Source: Crambe crambe (lineage: Eukaryota; Porifera; Demospongiae; Poecilosclerida; Crambeidae). Taken from it: a stretch of 64,000 bases of DNA. The notes below the pieces were generated by a model, which searched no databases, was not told where the DNA came from, and saw only the letters and a program-made list of their open reading frames with translations. The translations under genes were made by a program, and so were the position numbers. Numbering within the stretch: the first letter of the stretch is position 1; each line of letters opens with the position of its first letter. This document shows positions 11,746 through 23,489 of this stretch, in pieces. The stretch is taken from NCBI GenBank assembly GCA_963924555.1, contig OZ004585.1, positions 3,795,488-3,859,487 of the forward strand, given 5' to 3'.

Positions 11746-14536
11746 GAAATCGTACATGTAGGAGTAAATTGGACAGTGTAGTGCCAGTTCGTGGGTATTT
11801 TCTAGGTGGCAAAAACAAGTAGGTGAATTGCTTCCCAAGACCCAAATAGTAGCTTGTAGCATCCAAGGACGTAGCTGGTTACAAGCACGAAGGTAAGTCA
11901 AAATACAAAATTTTACTCTTCTTATACTCCTCCACAAAATAACCACCACCAGGGGGAAGGGTCGTGCACTTATGCACTGCTGAACTATGGTCTTGGGATG
12001 AGCAAGAGTATTTTTAGTCATAATGGTATTGAAACTGTAATGGGCATTTTAGATCAGTTTATATGCCATTCTGGTAAGGCAACTGCTGGCTACTCCTATT
12101 GGGAGCCTTTGTGCACTGCACTGAAATGTGTGGTCACTCCGTTTCTTCATTGCCTTCAAACACAACTCCGACGTTCATGCTCATTTGACTATTTCTGAAG
12201 AAAACTGTCCTGTTTGTCAAAAGGAACCATTAGCAAGTACACTGGGCTTTTTTTGTGCCAAGATTAACAAAAAGGTTATTTCAGGGGGGATTCCTTTCTT
12301 CATGGCTTAGATGTCCATGTGTTAGACTGTTATTTCTTCCACTGATATTCTTCAGCTGAAATTCTTTGCTCCATTAATGTTTGTACAGAAGGCATACTGG
12401 GTAACAATAGCAATGGTTCATAGAACAAATGAACTGAATCATCTTACAACTGTTGTTTCTGCTGAACTGAAGGATATACAAACACCATGGACACAGTATG
12501 CTTTTTGCCCAATTGAAAAGCCCTCTCAGCCCGACTCAATTCTTTTCGGAACAGTCACTTCACATATTTGTGATGGTTATAAATCTGAAACTGAGATGTA
12601 CCTTTCCGAAGCAACACTAGAAGCTCTTTCAACTGGTAGATTGAACAAGGACAGAATTTCTTCTCGAGAAATCAGGCTGTACTGCAATTCTTTGAGTTTT
12701 CAATTGAGCTTCAGTTATCCAATCAATTATGACTCATTAAAAATAAAGCTTTCTAAATCCAAAGGTTTATTAACGGTATCCTGCCAATGACAGTATTATA
12801 GTTTGGAGGAAGAGAGGCCTTGTTTTATTGTGAGTCCAGACCATCACTTGTCTATTGTCCCAGCTAGTTTGAATATGCGAGTGATGCTTTCACAATCATA
12901 TATGCAAATGACAAGGAAGGAGAGTCACCCCCTTAAGAAATTACACCCCACTCAGCTTTCTCCAGCCTTGATGGTCAAGAGATTTTTGCATACCTTCTTT
13001 GAGTGTGCAATGAGCAATTCATTGGTTTCTATATGTATCCCCTTTCCAGAGAACATTCAATGCCTCATTGTAGTTAATGAAATTTTATTTGACTATCAAC
13101 ACAAAACCCCTGCTATTGATCTAGCCTTTTGTTTTGTAGATGATTTTGATCGGTTAGACATAATGAACAGGTGGGAGAGTGTTTCGCGTTCTTTGAAAGT
13201 ACGATCACTACCACTGATTCAAGCAGGACTGGAATTTTTAAAGAAAGTCTTGGCATACTTTTCACAATGAACAAATGGCACATTGCGTAGTGCTGGTAGC
13301 ACAAGCAAATATGCTATCCTTCAGAAATTCCAACTTGATCATGCTTTTACTCGATGTGTTCTTTACCTTCTCCTATGTGATCCTGATGTAGAGTTATATA
13401 CATCAGGTGACCCTTTTGGGTTGACAACTCCCAACATTTTACCTATAACAGGTGATGTTTGTTGTGCCTGCTGCAACAAACTTACTTTTACAGCTAAGAA
13501 ATGTGGAAGGTGTGTACAAGTGAACTACTGCAGTAAATAATGCCAAAGTAAGCACTGGAAATCACACAAGAGTCGGTGCATACAGGTTGCTAAGCATCAA
13601 TGCACATTCTGCAAGGAAAGGTTGGTGTCTTTCAGAAAGAACACCAATTGCACATGTGTGGGTATCCAGTACTGCAGCATGGATTGTCAGAGTAAACACT
13701 GGCCAGAACACCTTAAAACATGTAAAGGTGTCAAGGCTGCAAAAGATGACCAAAAATCAGCCAAACCTGGATGTTCCTTTTGTCATCAGTCACATTCTTG
13801 TATGAAGAAGTTCACAAGGTGTGGACAAATTCAATATTGTGATCAGGACCTAGCTATCAAAGAAAGCACTGGCCTGAACACAAAAAGGTGTGTAAAGAGT
13901 CCCAAACAACTAGTGGGAAATTGCCAACTCCTTGCTCTCATTGCAACAAATCATCATTGCACTTGAGAAAGTGTACACAATGTAGAAAAGTTCAATATTG
14001 TAATCACGACTGTCAGGCTAAAGATTGGCCAGAGCATAAAAAAGTTTGTGCACATGCAATGAAACTTTAATCATGTGATACCAGCAAGAACACTTCTGGT
14101 GATCATTTGCTGAAGTGTACCTTTTGTAAGAAACTGTCAGATAATCTCAAGAACTGTTCAAGATGTGGAAAGGTTCAGTATTATGATCAAGACTGCCAAA
14201 TGAGGCATTGGCCTGAGCACAAGAAAGTTTGTGTGGAGTCTGTAAGTTTCAAGTCCAATGAGTTTTCACAGAAATGTGCTTATTGCAAAAATGCTTCATT
14301 CACCCTCGAGAAGTGTACGAAATGTGAGGCTGTACAGTATGCAGAACCACTTGCCTGAGCATAAAGTTATCTGTACGTACATTACAGAAATGAATGAAAT
14401 ATGCCAGCCCTCATGTGCATTTTGTGGTTCGTGTCCAGAAAAACTATTTAGTTGCAAAAAGTGTGGAAAGGTGAAGTATTGTGGGAGAGAATGTCAGTCT
14501 AAACACTAGAAGAAACACAAAGGAATGTGCACGTAG

Positions 14537-16151
14537 TAAAATGAATTAGCCCTGCATTTCCTTTTTGTAAGTAGTTAAGCAATAGTAATTTATAGCTATC
14601 CTTTGTGTGCACTTATGCATTATTATTGCAATAATTTTTCAATTCAATCAATCATAACTATAGCTAGCTATTGTCAAGCAGCAAGTAAGGGAAGTAATAT
14701 TGCTTAGGTAGTATCACTGAAAAAATTTAGTAGCTACTAAGTGTGCTTAACTACTGATCTGAAGACCTGGTTAATATGTGGGGTGGCATGGGCAGATCCA
14801 GCAATTTTTTAAAGTGGGGGTTGTGTGGCCACACCAGCTTTTAAAAAAAATTGGGGTTCAACTAATTGAATTGTAAGCTGATGCATTTGCATTAGCTGCC
14901 GCAGGGGGGGAGGGGGGATGTGCTCCCTCCTGTGTAGAGTGCGGAAGCTAAAAGTAGTACATCTGATATAAGCCCCCCATAATAGCTTTATTTATTAAGC
15001 CAAACCAATTAAATTTCCTCTGTGAAAACAAAAACATACACTTCCATCTGCATTTTAACATGTAGAGCTATGTAGCTAGCTAGCTATACATTATCTGCAT
15101 GCATTTTTATTACTAGCTAGCTAACTTGGTCTACAGCTAACTTGGTCTGCATAGTGTGTGCATTGTGAATTCTTTATTACTATGAGACTGGCACACAGAG
15201 TTTAAAATAGAGTGGCCATAACAATAAAACATGAGAATTTAACTATCAGAAATTAAGCATTGTTGATACCCATGTGCACACGGGTTTCATTTTATTGCTG
15301 CAAAATTCCGATACACAATTACTAAGCTAGCTACACTCTGAAAGTGAAAGTGTTTACTGCATATCTTTTGAATGCTCTCTGTAAACAGTAAGGTATACCT
15401 TTATTGTTTAATGTTTATAAAGTACACACTCTTGTTTTTGCAGTGACAAACACTTTAAAAAGTGGTTGGCCATTTTGCACCAAGGCCAGAGCAAAGAAAT
15501 GTTTTTGATTTTTACAAAAATCAATGAGGGAGCTGATGAGAAACAATTGGTTTGGCCTTAGAAAAAAATGTATTTATTGCTCAAACAAAATCTAGGCAGG
15601 ATTGCATCACCCCACTTACACTTATTTCAGGAGTGGTAGTAGTACCTGAGTATGATTTTTTTGTGGCACAGTAGAATTAAATTCTAGAGACCTAGATTTT
15701 TTAATGATTTAAAGTACTAGTTCTTAGTTAACTGGTTACCTTTTACGAAACATAGCAGTCAACTTGATACAGCCATTTGAATCCTTCTTCCTTGACATGT
15801 AGTCAAGTGTTATCTTTGAGGCCATGGCTTGTAGCTATCTGACTACAGGCTACAGCTACAGTAATCAGATTGAAATATCAACAAATAAGAAGTATGCAGA
15901 CGTGTTAGTGTGAGGGTCCCTGTGTCAAGGCACTACATATTGCTTTGGCCTACTTCAAGGTTGAGAGACAGGCCTGTATACTATTCTGGTATACATTTGT
16001 GGAAAATCATATTCACCTGTGTTCGGTTTGAAGTCTACATATAACAAAGACACTTTTTATCACTTATCTAGCCCCCCAAAAATTAATATACACACTTTAC
16101 TAACATGGATGTCATCCACCTTCCTTGACCTCCACTGCCGAGACCATTACC
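14537..16151. other. 3' flank of MYND copy A and spacer
   Basis: 14537-14775 resembles the 3' flank of copy B (27900-28625), including the shared ctactgatctgaagacctgg, with deletions. Around 14790 is a decayed element scrap (ggcagatccagcaattttt followed by a G run), and 15895-16140 is an inverted copy of 29105-29300. No credible gene was seen. Confidence 0.6.
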
Positions 16152-16196
16152 CAGGGGCAGATCCAGAGGGGGGTTTATGGGGGTTGCCCCCCCCCC
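16152..16196. mobile_element. Solo end of a CAGGGG-type element
   Basis: It begins caggggcagatccag, identical to the left end of the small element at 53746, and runs into a G/C-homopolymer stretch. No matching right end is present. It abuts the 3' end of the ankyrin pseudogene and may have truncated it. Confidence 0.5.
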
Positions 16197-17490
16197 TTTG
16201 GGAAGGTTTCTCATTCTCTCCAGGTGGCGATAATACAGCCCCAACTCCAAACCCAATTCCACCAGCTCTCCATTGCTCAATTCCACCAGGAAAGCTGCTC
16301 CTTTTTGATGTTAGAGTGTGTATGCTGGCAGTAGGAAGCAACTTCTGTCCATGATCGTAACTGGAGAGTATAAAACAATAGACATAATATGAGAGGACCA
16401 GATGATACTTGAGCATCTGGGGAACTGCCCCATTTACCTTATTGAGGGCAACTCTTAATAACACAATGTTCTTCACTGGAAATGTTGCTAGTCGACTGTA
16501 GCACCTGCTTCAAGTAAAGGCTTGTCGGAAGTGGTCATTTTGCTTCTGATAAGGGTGTTCAAATTGACCTGTAGAAAAACGAAGAAGGGAAGTCTGCCCT
16601 ATTCATTGCATGTGAAAAAGAAAGTAGTTGAGCTGCTGCTTGAAAAGCATCCGCAAGTAGACTTGCAGGAAGATTCCTTTACAGTTAACAAGGATTTTCA
16701 GAAGCCTTCTACTATAGCAAGTATATTAAAGCACTCCACCCATCTTTATCCTGCAAGTTTATTTTAGTGGCCACTGCCTAGTAGTACATCAACCATCTCA
16801 GTGTATCTAACTGGCTGATAGCAAAGGAGAGGATCCATTTCTGTAAATTGGATGTTAACTTATTTTCAATTAATCACATTAATTACCTAGCTATAGTTAC
16901 AAGTAAGCTGTAACAACCAAAATTAACATGAAAATTGTAAGCATGAATTAGAATCTAATGAAAATTTCATAGTAAATCACTTTCCAATAGTACTTTGAGT
17001 GTATATTTTGGATAGCTACCTACTGTTTTCTAGCAACTATTTAAGAGTTTCAACATTCCCATGCATTTGCATTTGCGCTTATCCATCATTCTGCTGGCAG
17101 CACCCTTTTCAAGAAAACATCGATTGTCCTTCTAGTTGCATTCTGTTCATTAATGCTGTCTGCCCAGATTTGCTTTGCGTGTTAACATTAGCTTCCCTTT
17201 CCAACAACAGTTCAGCCATTTTGATGTGTCCTTTTTTTGAACATGCAAGACACTAAGCACACATCTTCAATCTGGGCCCCTCTCTCTAGCAGTATTTCAG
17301 CTGCCCATTCGTCAAAGCTGAGTCCCCGAATTTATCTCAGTACCATCATCCAATTATTTCAGTGTAGCCGTGTTGACAAGCGATTTTAAGAGCAGAAGTT
17401 CTCCGCTATCCAAACCGTCAACTCGTTTAGCTAAACCACTTCGATATGTCCATTTTCAGCCGCAACGAACAAAGCAGATCTGCCATCCCG
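16197..17490 (-). pseudogene. Ankyrin-Death pseudogene of unit B, with a micro-inversion
   Basis: It aligns with the intact ankyrin-Death gene (31691-33490). The low-coordinate end carries the Death-domain part (reverse of LVELGLELG..YRHLERMRNLP) and the high-coordinate end carries the N-terminal ankyrin repeats. It is full of frameshifts, and repeats in the middle are deleted. The segment 16529-16690 is in the opposite orientation: there the plus strand encodes the equivalent of ALFIACEEEH...VVELLLEKHPQVDLQ, while both sides read on the minus strand. It sits head to head with the intact MYND gene at 24401, separated by spacer and transposon DNA. Not functional. Confidence 0.82.
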
Positions 17491-17529
17491 TCGCGCGCCC
17501 GCCCTTCCAAAAGAGGGGCGGGCGCGCGA
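17491..17529. repeat. GC-only perfect hairpin
   Basis: Arms tcgcgcgcccgccc (17491-17504) and its exact reverse complement (17516-17529) surround an 11-base loop. It replaces the expected start-codon region of the ankyrin pseudogene and is far more GC-rich than its surroundings. It could be a small inserted foldback or, because assembly of such hairpins is error-prone, a sequencing artefact. Confidence 0.7.
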
Positions 17530-18530
17530 GACTAGGGGTGGGGCTGCACTGGCAATAGGGAGTGGCTGACTGCAATTTAAATAGTAGCGGTTCGACTGTA
17601 CTGGCCTTGCCCCTTCATCTCAGAAGAAAAGTCAAATGACCCGTAAGTGAGACAGTTATCAGGTTGTTCATAGCACGTCCTGCAGGACACTCCTCAGATT
17701 TTGATATGCAAGAATTAATTCAAATTGACATGTGATAGCAGATGCAACATAGCTAGACTTAGCAACTTCATGAAAAGGATAATAATTAATGAAGGAAATG
17801 TATGCATACCTGTCCAGTGCTATGTCGTAATGTCATAACTGATCTGCATCATCTAGGTCATTTTGAGGTAGCTACCCCCAATATTTTTCATCTTTCTGCT
17901 AACTTATAGGATTTTGAAGAAAGTTCAGAGACTCCCAACTGTGGCTATAGTAGGGTTTACTGGACTGTCTGCCACTTCTAAAGATTCTGGCCAAACGTAC
18001 CTGGTGAGCATGAAAATGACTTAACAAATTTTATATTAGCTTTAGTATCATTTCTGTCCACAAATTCCTCAAGTAGCTAACTGTAAGTGTACGGTGTGTG
18101 TCTAACTATTGACCAGTAATTAGATTGCAAGTAGTGGGTAATTATCCCGCTGTGCATGCACAGCAAGGGGTTAAGCAATCGGTACAGCCAAAAATTTTAA
18201 TAACTACATTTATTCGACACTAATTTAATACTTAAATGTTGATACTCTTGAATGCATTGCTGGTTCTGCCTCCAAGGCTATCACTTAATTCAATCCTGCC
18301 AAATATAGATTGAATGTGCATTAAAATTAATAATTTAGGAACTGAACGAGCTAGGCTAGTGCCACAGGCTTATTGCAGCAGGGCATTAATTAACACATGA
18401 GTGGAGATTTCGCAGGGATTTTCCCTGGGAAAAAATGCAACAATAGAATAAAGAATGGCCTAGCCTATGGACAGGGGCCCAATATCTTAGATAGCGGACC
18501 TGGCCTAGACCTCATAGAATTCAAGACAAT
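17530..18530. repeat. Duplicated flank of unit B (partner 6380-7380)
   Basis: This is the non-coding counterpart of the spacer upstream of the unit A ankyrin remnant, recognisably collinear but with many indels. It holds no open frame worth reporting. Confidence 0.7.
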
Positions 18531-20583
18531 CAGTGAATATTTTTAGCTCCTACAAACAGCTGGCCTTGGTTGCCAAGAACTAACAATCTGCTTAAACACC
18601 AGACATAATTATTTCATCTGAACTACACTGTGACCAAGAGTTAGCATTATTATTCCCTGGACATTCTTTGTTTATAACAATTTGAGAGTCAACAAGGTCA
18701 TTAGCATTGATTATAGCAACCTTTCTGCAACATTAATTCTATTTTCTTGCACAAAAGTGTGCATGGCTTGAATTTTGATTGAAATACTAGTTACATGCTC
18801 TCTTCTTTAGTATAAGCTCTTTGTTACACTACAGGTGTCAGGACTGAGCATTGTAGTTCGGCTCAGGATTCTTTTAACTTTCTGCCAGTAAAGTGCGTCA
18901 GTGCTAGGCCTATATTGGAAACTTGCATCACCTTTTCTAGCAGGTGCTATCGTCAAAACTAATAGCAAAAGATCAGCCTCTAGGTGCCGCTCTAACAGAT
19001 GGCCAAAACAGAATTTTGATGACTATAAAGTTGGTGCGTCGTTTATTATGTTATCTAGATTTTGAAAATGTAGTATTTTATTGTAGCCTTCTGAGAACCT
19101 GTAGGCTCATGTAATAGGGTTTTATGGATTATAAACAACCCTCGCCCTTGGGCTGCGCCCTCAAGACTCGGGTTGCATAAAACCCATGGCACCCATGTTC
19201 TAACTATTTTATATCCCGCCATAGCTAGCTAAGGTGAGTATAGACTAGGGTAGCTACGGTAAAGTAACTTTACCTTGATGCTTTAGTGGCTGTGCTTTCT
19301 TGTCTCCATGGAGATTAAACGTTGTTTCCATGGACGACGGGCAATATGACTCATCATGCCCGTTATTCATGACAACAGGCATTATGGCTTATAAACCACA
19401 CCGCAGCCCTTCGGTCTCACCCACGCATGGGATATAAACAGTCTTACACTCAATAATAATCAGAGAGTATGATAGTACTCACTAAATAGGAGATGATACG
19501 GATTGCCCCATTGGACTAATACTCTTTCATAACTTCAGAATACTTCCCTCCTACAGTCAGCAACTCTTAACTTGAAGACACAGCACCTTCAATATGCTAG
19601 GACTCAAGTATGAAGAGCAGAAGACAAAGTGGTATTATTTTATAGCGACTTCTAAAATCACCATTTTAATCTGTTTGTTAACTTATTTCAGAAATGGGTC
19701 ATTCAAATGCTTATACCACACTACTCAAAATTAACTGCACTATAATCCTTTACCTTTAACTTGATATGAAGTACGTAGCACGTCTTTCAACATTACAATG
19801 TGGCAGACATTTTCATGCCCTGCTCCTGTAGCTACACGTGATTGACCTCACAACTGATTAATGTCAGATCAGATTCATTTTGGCTCATACAATATTATGA
19901 AACTTACAATCAACTACATACATAGCTACAAATAACTTGGATACCAGGATCACAACATCCAGTTGCCTATAATCGTGAACAAAGCGAGCCCCTCTCTATG
20001 GTGTACAAACTGGATAGTGGCGATATAATATAGAGTATTTTACTATACATCGGACGCTTAAGATTCCTTATGGTCATACCCGGGACCATTGAGGATGTTT
20101 AGCTTCTTGGCCATAGAGGTGATGTAAAAGGCCTTGGGGCATCACATGACCACACCCACAATCAATATCGTTCGACCTACTCTAATGGAGCGCACCATCA
20201 ATTAAGTGATCTTCTTACCAAAACTCGCACAAACTGATACAGCATTAGACAAGCACAAGTTCTGGGCTAGCCTACATTATCTCACAACTTTTATGCGTGT
20301 GAAATATCAATAGAAGACTACCCTACTTAGACCAACTGTAGTGACTCCGCAAAACCCTTACCTCGCCTGAGACGGAGCATTGAAATATGATTGGTATGCT
20401 CGGACAGCTGGATGTATTTTGATATATAAACAAACCATTATAAAGATAAACTGTTAACCAAAATAATATAGTTGATACTGCATACAAAACCTTTTTAAAT
20501 GCATTTATTGCATTTGAAAATGAAGCCATGTGCTTGAGCTTTTTTTTTGTGAGATCCACACAGATTTGATGGTACCAACCATT
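18531..20583. other. Gene-free stretch, probably inserted repeat DNA
   Basis: Compared with unit A, roughly 18.5-23.5 kb is extra DNA between the duplicated flanks. Around 19115-19190 there are hairpin-like sequences (gggttttatg...cataaaaccc) and around 19300-19440 CG-richer pieces typical of a short element. No coding region could be supported. Confidence 0.5.
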
Positions 20584-21922
20584 ACAAATGGAACTTTATC
20601 CACTTCCACGCAGCAGAGTGGTTACACTCTTTTAGCAAGCAGGGTGTATCTGTACAAAAAAATTAACAATGTAGCTATGGCACACAATGCACAATAATCA
20701 ACTGACCAGTTTTCTTTCCAGCCTGTCGTTTACTTTTGGAGTTTTGAATTACAGAAACATCTTCAGAAGAATCAATGGAATCCACAGCTTTATGCTGTCT
20801 TGACCAAGCACTTTTCTGACATGCTACAGGTTGCTGTAAGCAGGGCGTATCTGTATAAAAAATAAAGTGGATTGCTATAGGTTCACATTTCCACATGATA
20901 CAATACACATGGACACTCTAGTCTTTTAAAACTAACCAGTGTTCTTGTCAGCCTGTCGTTTGCTTTGGCGCTTCTGAACATCCTCAGAAGAATCGTGTGG
21001 GTAATTAAGGGAAATCCACTCATTGAAACGTTGATCATGCTTCAGATTATAACCATTCTCATAATGATGCTGAAACAGTCTCTCTTCCTCTTCAGTAAAA
21101 CACATGGCTTTCTTTTGTCTTGATGGAGTACTTTTCTGACATGTCGTGGGTTTCTTGTTCTGTGCATCTGTACAAAAAATGTATACATTACCTTTTATAA
21201 GTAATAATAAGCTGTTTTATGTAACTAACCAGTTTACTTTTGAGTCTGTTGTTTGGTTGGGGACTTCTGAACTACAGAAACCTCCTCGGAAGTATCAACA
21301 GATGTGGAATCAACAGATTTGGAATGTGGATAATTAAGGGGAAGTGTTGATCATGTTTCAGATTGTACCCATTCTCGTAACGATGCTGAAATAGCCTCTC
21401 TTCATCTTCAGTAAACCACACAGCTTTCTGTTGTCTTGATCGATTTTTCGTGGGTTTCTTGTTCTGCTTTGATTTTGCAGCCTCCCTTTCTTTCTTCCTT
21501 TCATTCTTTATTTTTTCCCTTTCTTTATTTTTTTGCTTCCCTTTTTTCCTTCCTCTGTCTTTTCAGTTCTTCTTTTTCTTGCTTCTCCTCTTCTTTCAAC
21601 TCAATTGCCTCAAGATTATCCCTGCTAGTAAGAACCCGAGCAAAGCCTTTTTCATGGAGAGCAGGCAGAGTAAAAATTCCTACAGATCAACATCCTCACT
21701 ATCCTTGAAGTCGTCATAATATGTATCTGATTCTAGAGTGTCATAGTTATCTGACAGAGCAATCTCCACAGAATTGGAATCACTTTGGTTTGGGGAAATC
21801 CACTGTCGGTCATGCTCCTTATAGTGACATTGAAGCATCTCATCTTCTTCAGTAAAACATACAGGTTTTTGTCGTTTTGATGGAGCAGGACTAAAGAGAG
21901 GAACATAATTATGCCAGTCCAC
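20584..21922 (-). pseudogene. C-terminal repeat exons of a Tigger/pogo-like transposase-derived gene
   Basis: On the minus strand the block (S)RQ(K)KA..CFTEE(E/D)ERLFQHHYENGYNL occurs at about 21890, 21450 and 21130, with a shortened relative near 20830. Two well-formed exons can be drawn: 21171-20936 (acceptor ttttttgtacag, donor g|gttagt) and 20852-about 20704 (acceptor ttttttatacag, donor g|gtcagt). A last exon starts near 20651 and stops near 20584. Introns are phase 1, so repeated exons can be joined in frame. The block around 21660-21470 is Lys/Glu-rich and broken by stops. C-terminal Tigger-type proteins of marine invertebrates often end in an F-x-RRYEEGYDL-like motif, which this resembles. 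It is probably dead, since the frame breaks near 21690 and 21550. Confidence 0.55.
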
Positions 21923-21939
21923 TTTCAGTTACTAAATCA

Positions 21940-22304
21940 CTCCTGAAACAGGCAGCTTAATGGCATTCTGATTGAAAGGGTATATGCCTGTGACACGAAA
22001 TCCTGATTTGATGTTATCAGGGTTCGCCCTTGCCCATGCGCGAGAAAGAATTGAGTGAAATTATACCTGTTTACCACCTTTCCAGGGTGAACAATTGACA
22101 CTCTGTATTCCACACAGATTACAATGGACTAAAGCATGACCTGTCAAGGAGCTGTGACAGGTGAGTGGTATGAGGGGGCAAACAAAATAAAATAACCCGT
22201 TTAGCGGCAGCCTTCCTAAGATTACAGTCGACTGATAATACGTTCTGTACGAGATTTGATTTCAAAATCTGTTCCAGTTGAATCGACGAGGTGTGAATTC
22301 CCAA
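21940..22304 (-). pseudogene. CENP-B/Tigger-type DDE transposase remnant
   Basis: The minus strand encodes VILFCLPPHTTHLSQLLDRS, the strongly conserved LPPHTTH-x-x-Q-x-LD block of the DDE_1 domain of pogo/Tigger transposases (22205-22130). It is followed after a frameshift by AWARANPDNIKSGFRVTGIY and PFN (near 22030-21970), which matches the Tigger post-DDE segment. The upstream catalytic Asp residues and the helix-turn-helix region are missing or unrecognisable. It continues directly into the repeat exons at 21922, so both are parts of one decayed transposase gene. No element ends were found. Confidence 0.75.
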
Positions 22305-22399
22305 CGTGCAGGTGCTGATGCAATTATGAAGGGTCTCCTGATTATTAATGTTATATTTCTTTGTCGTTATAACTAATTTTGTCCGAGAAAGTCCGAGAA

Positions 22400-23225
22400 T
22401 TGATTTTCTTGAACTTTAGTCAAGTAACCCCTTACCCATGCATCACCAATATTAGGCCACTACAACTTGATTTCCTGTTTCTGGTCAGGGATTTTCTCAC
22501 AACTGGTGTGGGCAGGCGGAGAATTAGCATTACAGCAACTAGTTACAGCAACTAGTATGTACATGATCTCTTGTGCTTGTATAAACAACCACATAATGTA
22601 ACCATGATACTATAAATCTTGTATAATAATTCTATGAGTACCAGTACAGTCTTTGCATTGAGGTATGAATAGTCAGCATCTGGAGCAGGCTCTACAGATG
22701 AGGCACTGTAGACACATCATATCGGTGGATATATTGATGTACTGTTCACTGCAAGAATGTACTGCAAGAATCTGAATGTACTGTTCACTTCCAAGGATAG
22801 ATTATTAGATTGACAAAGAACACTGCAATTCACTAAAGCTGTTTGGTAATAATAATAATAATACAAAAAACATTTTAAAGTCCAGCTATAAATGCTCTAG
22901 CTACATTGTCATTGTAGCTAGCTGTGGCTGCTATCAAACGATTACTAAGAAATTGGTCCTAGATATTTATTTTTACAGTTAAATACTCACCTATTCAGGG
23001 ATCAGGTGCATAGACGAGCTGCTTTACTGTAGGCTAGCATACTGCGTGTTTCCCAATTAATTTTGTTAATGTCATTCTAAAACATACACACAGCTGATCA
23101 GAAACAGGAAAACAAGTTGTAGTGGCCTTACCAAACTACGAGCTACTTCACTCCCTTTGAATAGTTAGCTCGTAGCTTGGTAATATTGGTGATGGGTAAG
23201 GGGGTTACTTGACTGAAGTTCACTC
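22400..23225. repeat. Foldback element with ~80-bp arms and nested hairpin
   Basis: Left arm about 22410-22495 (tagtcaagtaaccccttacc...caacttgatttcctgtttctg) is inverted at about 23090-23220. The right arm is split by a ~60-base insert (23131-23190) that is itself a hairpin (taccaaactacgagct/agctcgtagcttggta). About 590 bases lie between the arms. No coding capacity was seen. Confidence 0.75.
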
Positions 23226-23289
23226 TCTTGTTGCTGAACTTTTTTGAACTGCACACAACCATCCCTACTTTTCTAAATTCCTTTATAAC

Positions 23290-23450
23290 AACATTGTCAT
23301 TTAATAGAGAAGAAGAAGAATCCAATGGTTTACCTGTTTGCCGTATTCCTGAAACAGTGAGCTCCCTGGTCCTGAAACTTGATCTGCACTTTGTAGGCTC
23401 TAGTAGGCTGGATAATCATTCACAGTAGTTTAAGTGGGGAAACCAGAGTT
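23290..23450. repeat. Dispersed repeat (inverted copy at 30740-30895)
   Basis: The sequence tagaggctactagtaggctgg-type core with gataatcattcacagtag, preceded by a gaagaagaagaat run, recurs in inverted orientation at 30740-30895. No coding potential. Confidence 0.7.
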
Positions 23451-23489
23451 TCACATGCAGAGTTCGCTTCATCCGCTCTCTCTTATAGT

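Larger units (their letters stand above)
10097..11958. other. 1.86-kb insertion splitting MYND copy A
   Basis: In copy B the sequence aacatggtt is followed directly by gggtcgtgcac; in copy A those two pieces are separated by this block. It contains a lone kinase exon on the opposite strand, a CACATG/CACGTG-rich patch, a minisatellite and a ~150-bp duplicated stretch. No terminal inverted repeats or clear target duplication were seen, so it looks like a displaced piece of genomic DNA rather than a recognisable transposon. Confidence 0.75.
8535..14536 (+). pseudogene. DUF4470-MYND gene, copy A, broken, with seven MYND fingers
   Basis: It aligns along its full length with the intact copy at 24401-27901 but is interrupted by frameshifts (near 9050, 12170, 13850 and 14340), a ~1.86-kb insertion at 10097-11958, a ~70-bp deletion near 12305, and several stop codons. 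The N-terminus keeps the DUF4470-like PFGNIPAEDLL and ARNIVFLHL motifs. At the C-terminus, 13465-14536 encodes seven successive MYND-type C-x2-C...C-x3-C...H-x3-C fingers, several damaged (the third lost its H/C half, the sixth is cut). Copy B keeps only the first two, so copy A preserves an older, longer finger array. Stops at 12788, 13268 and 13538 all face arginine codons in copy B. Not expected to make a full protein. Confidence 0.88.

Noticed and set aside
16019..16354. Plus-strand 111-codon frame
   Set aside because: It is antisense to the ankyrin pseudogene and crosses a transposon end and homopolymer; no family features.
21436..21719. Plus-strand Phe/Ser/Leu-rich frames that look like membrane proteins
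   Set aside because: They are the complement of a Lys/Glu-rich A+G tract in the transposase-derived gene on the other strand.
22851..22864. Short taa microsatellite
   Set aside because: Too short and ordinary to list as a feature.
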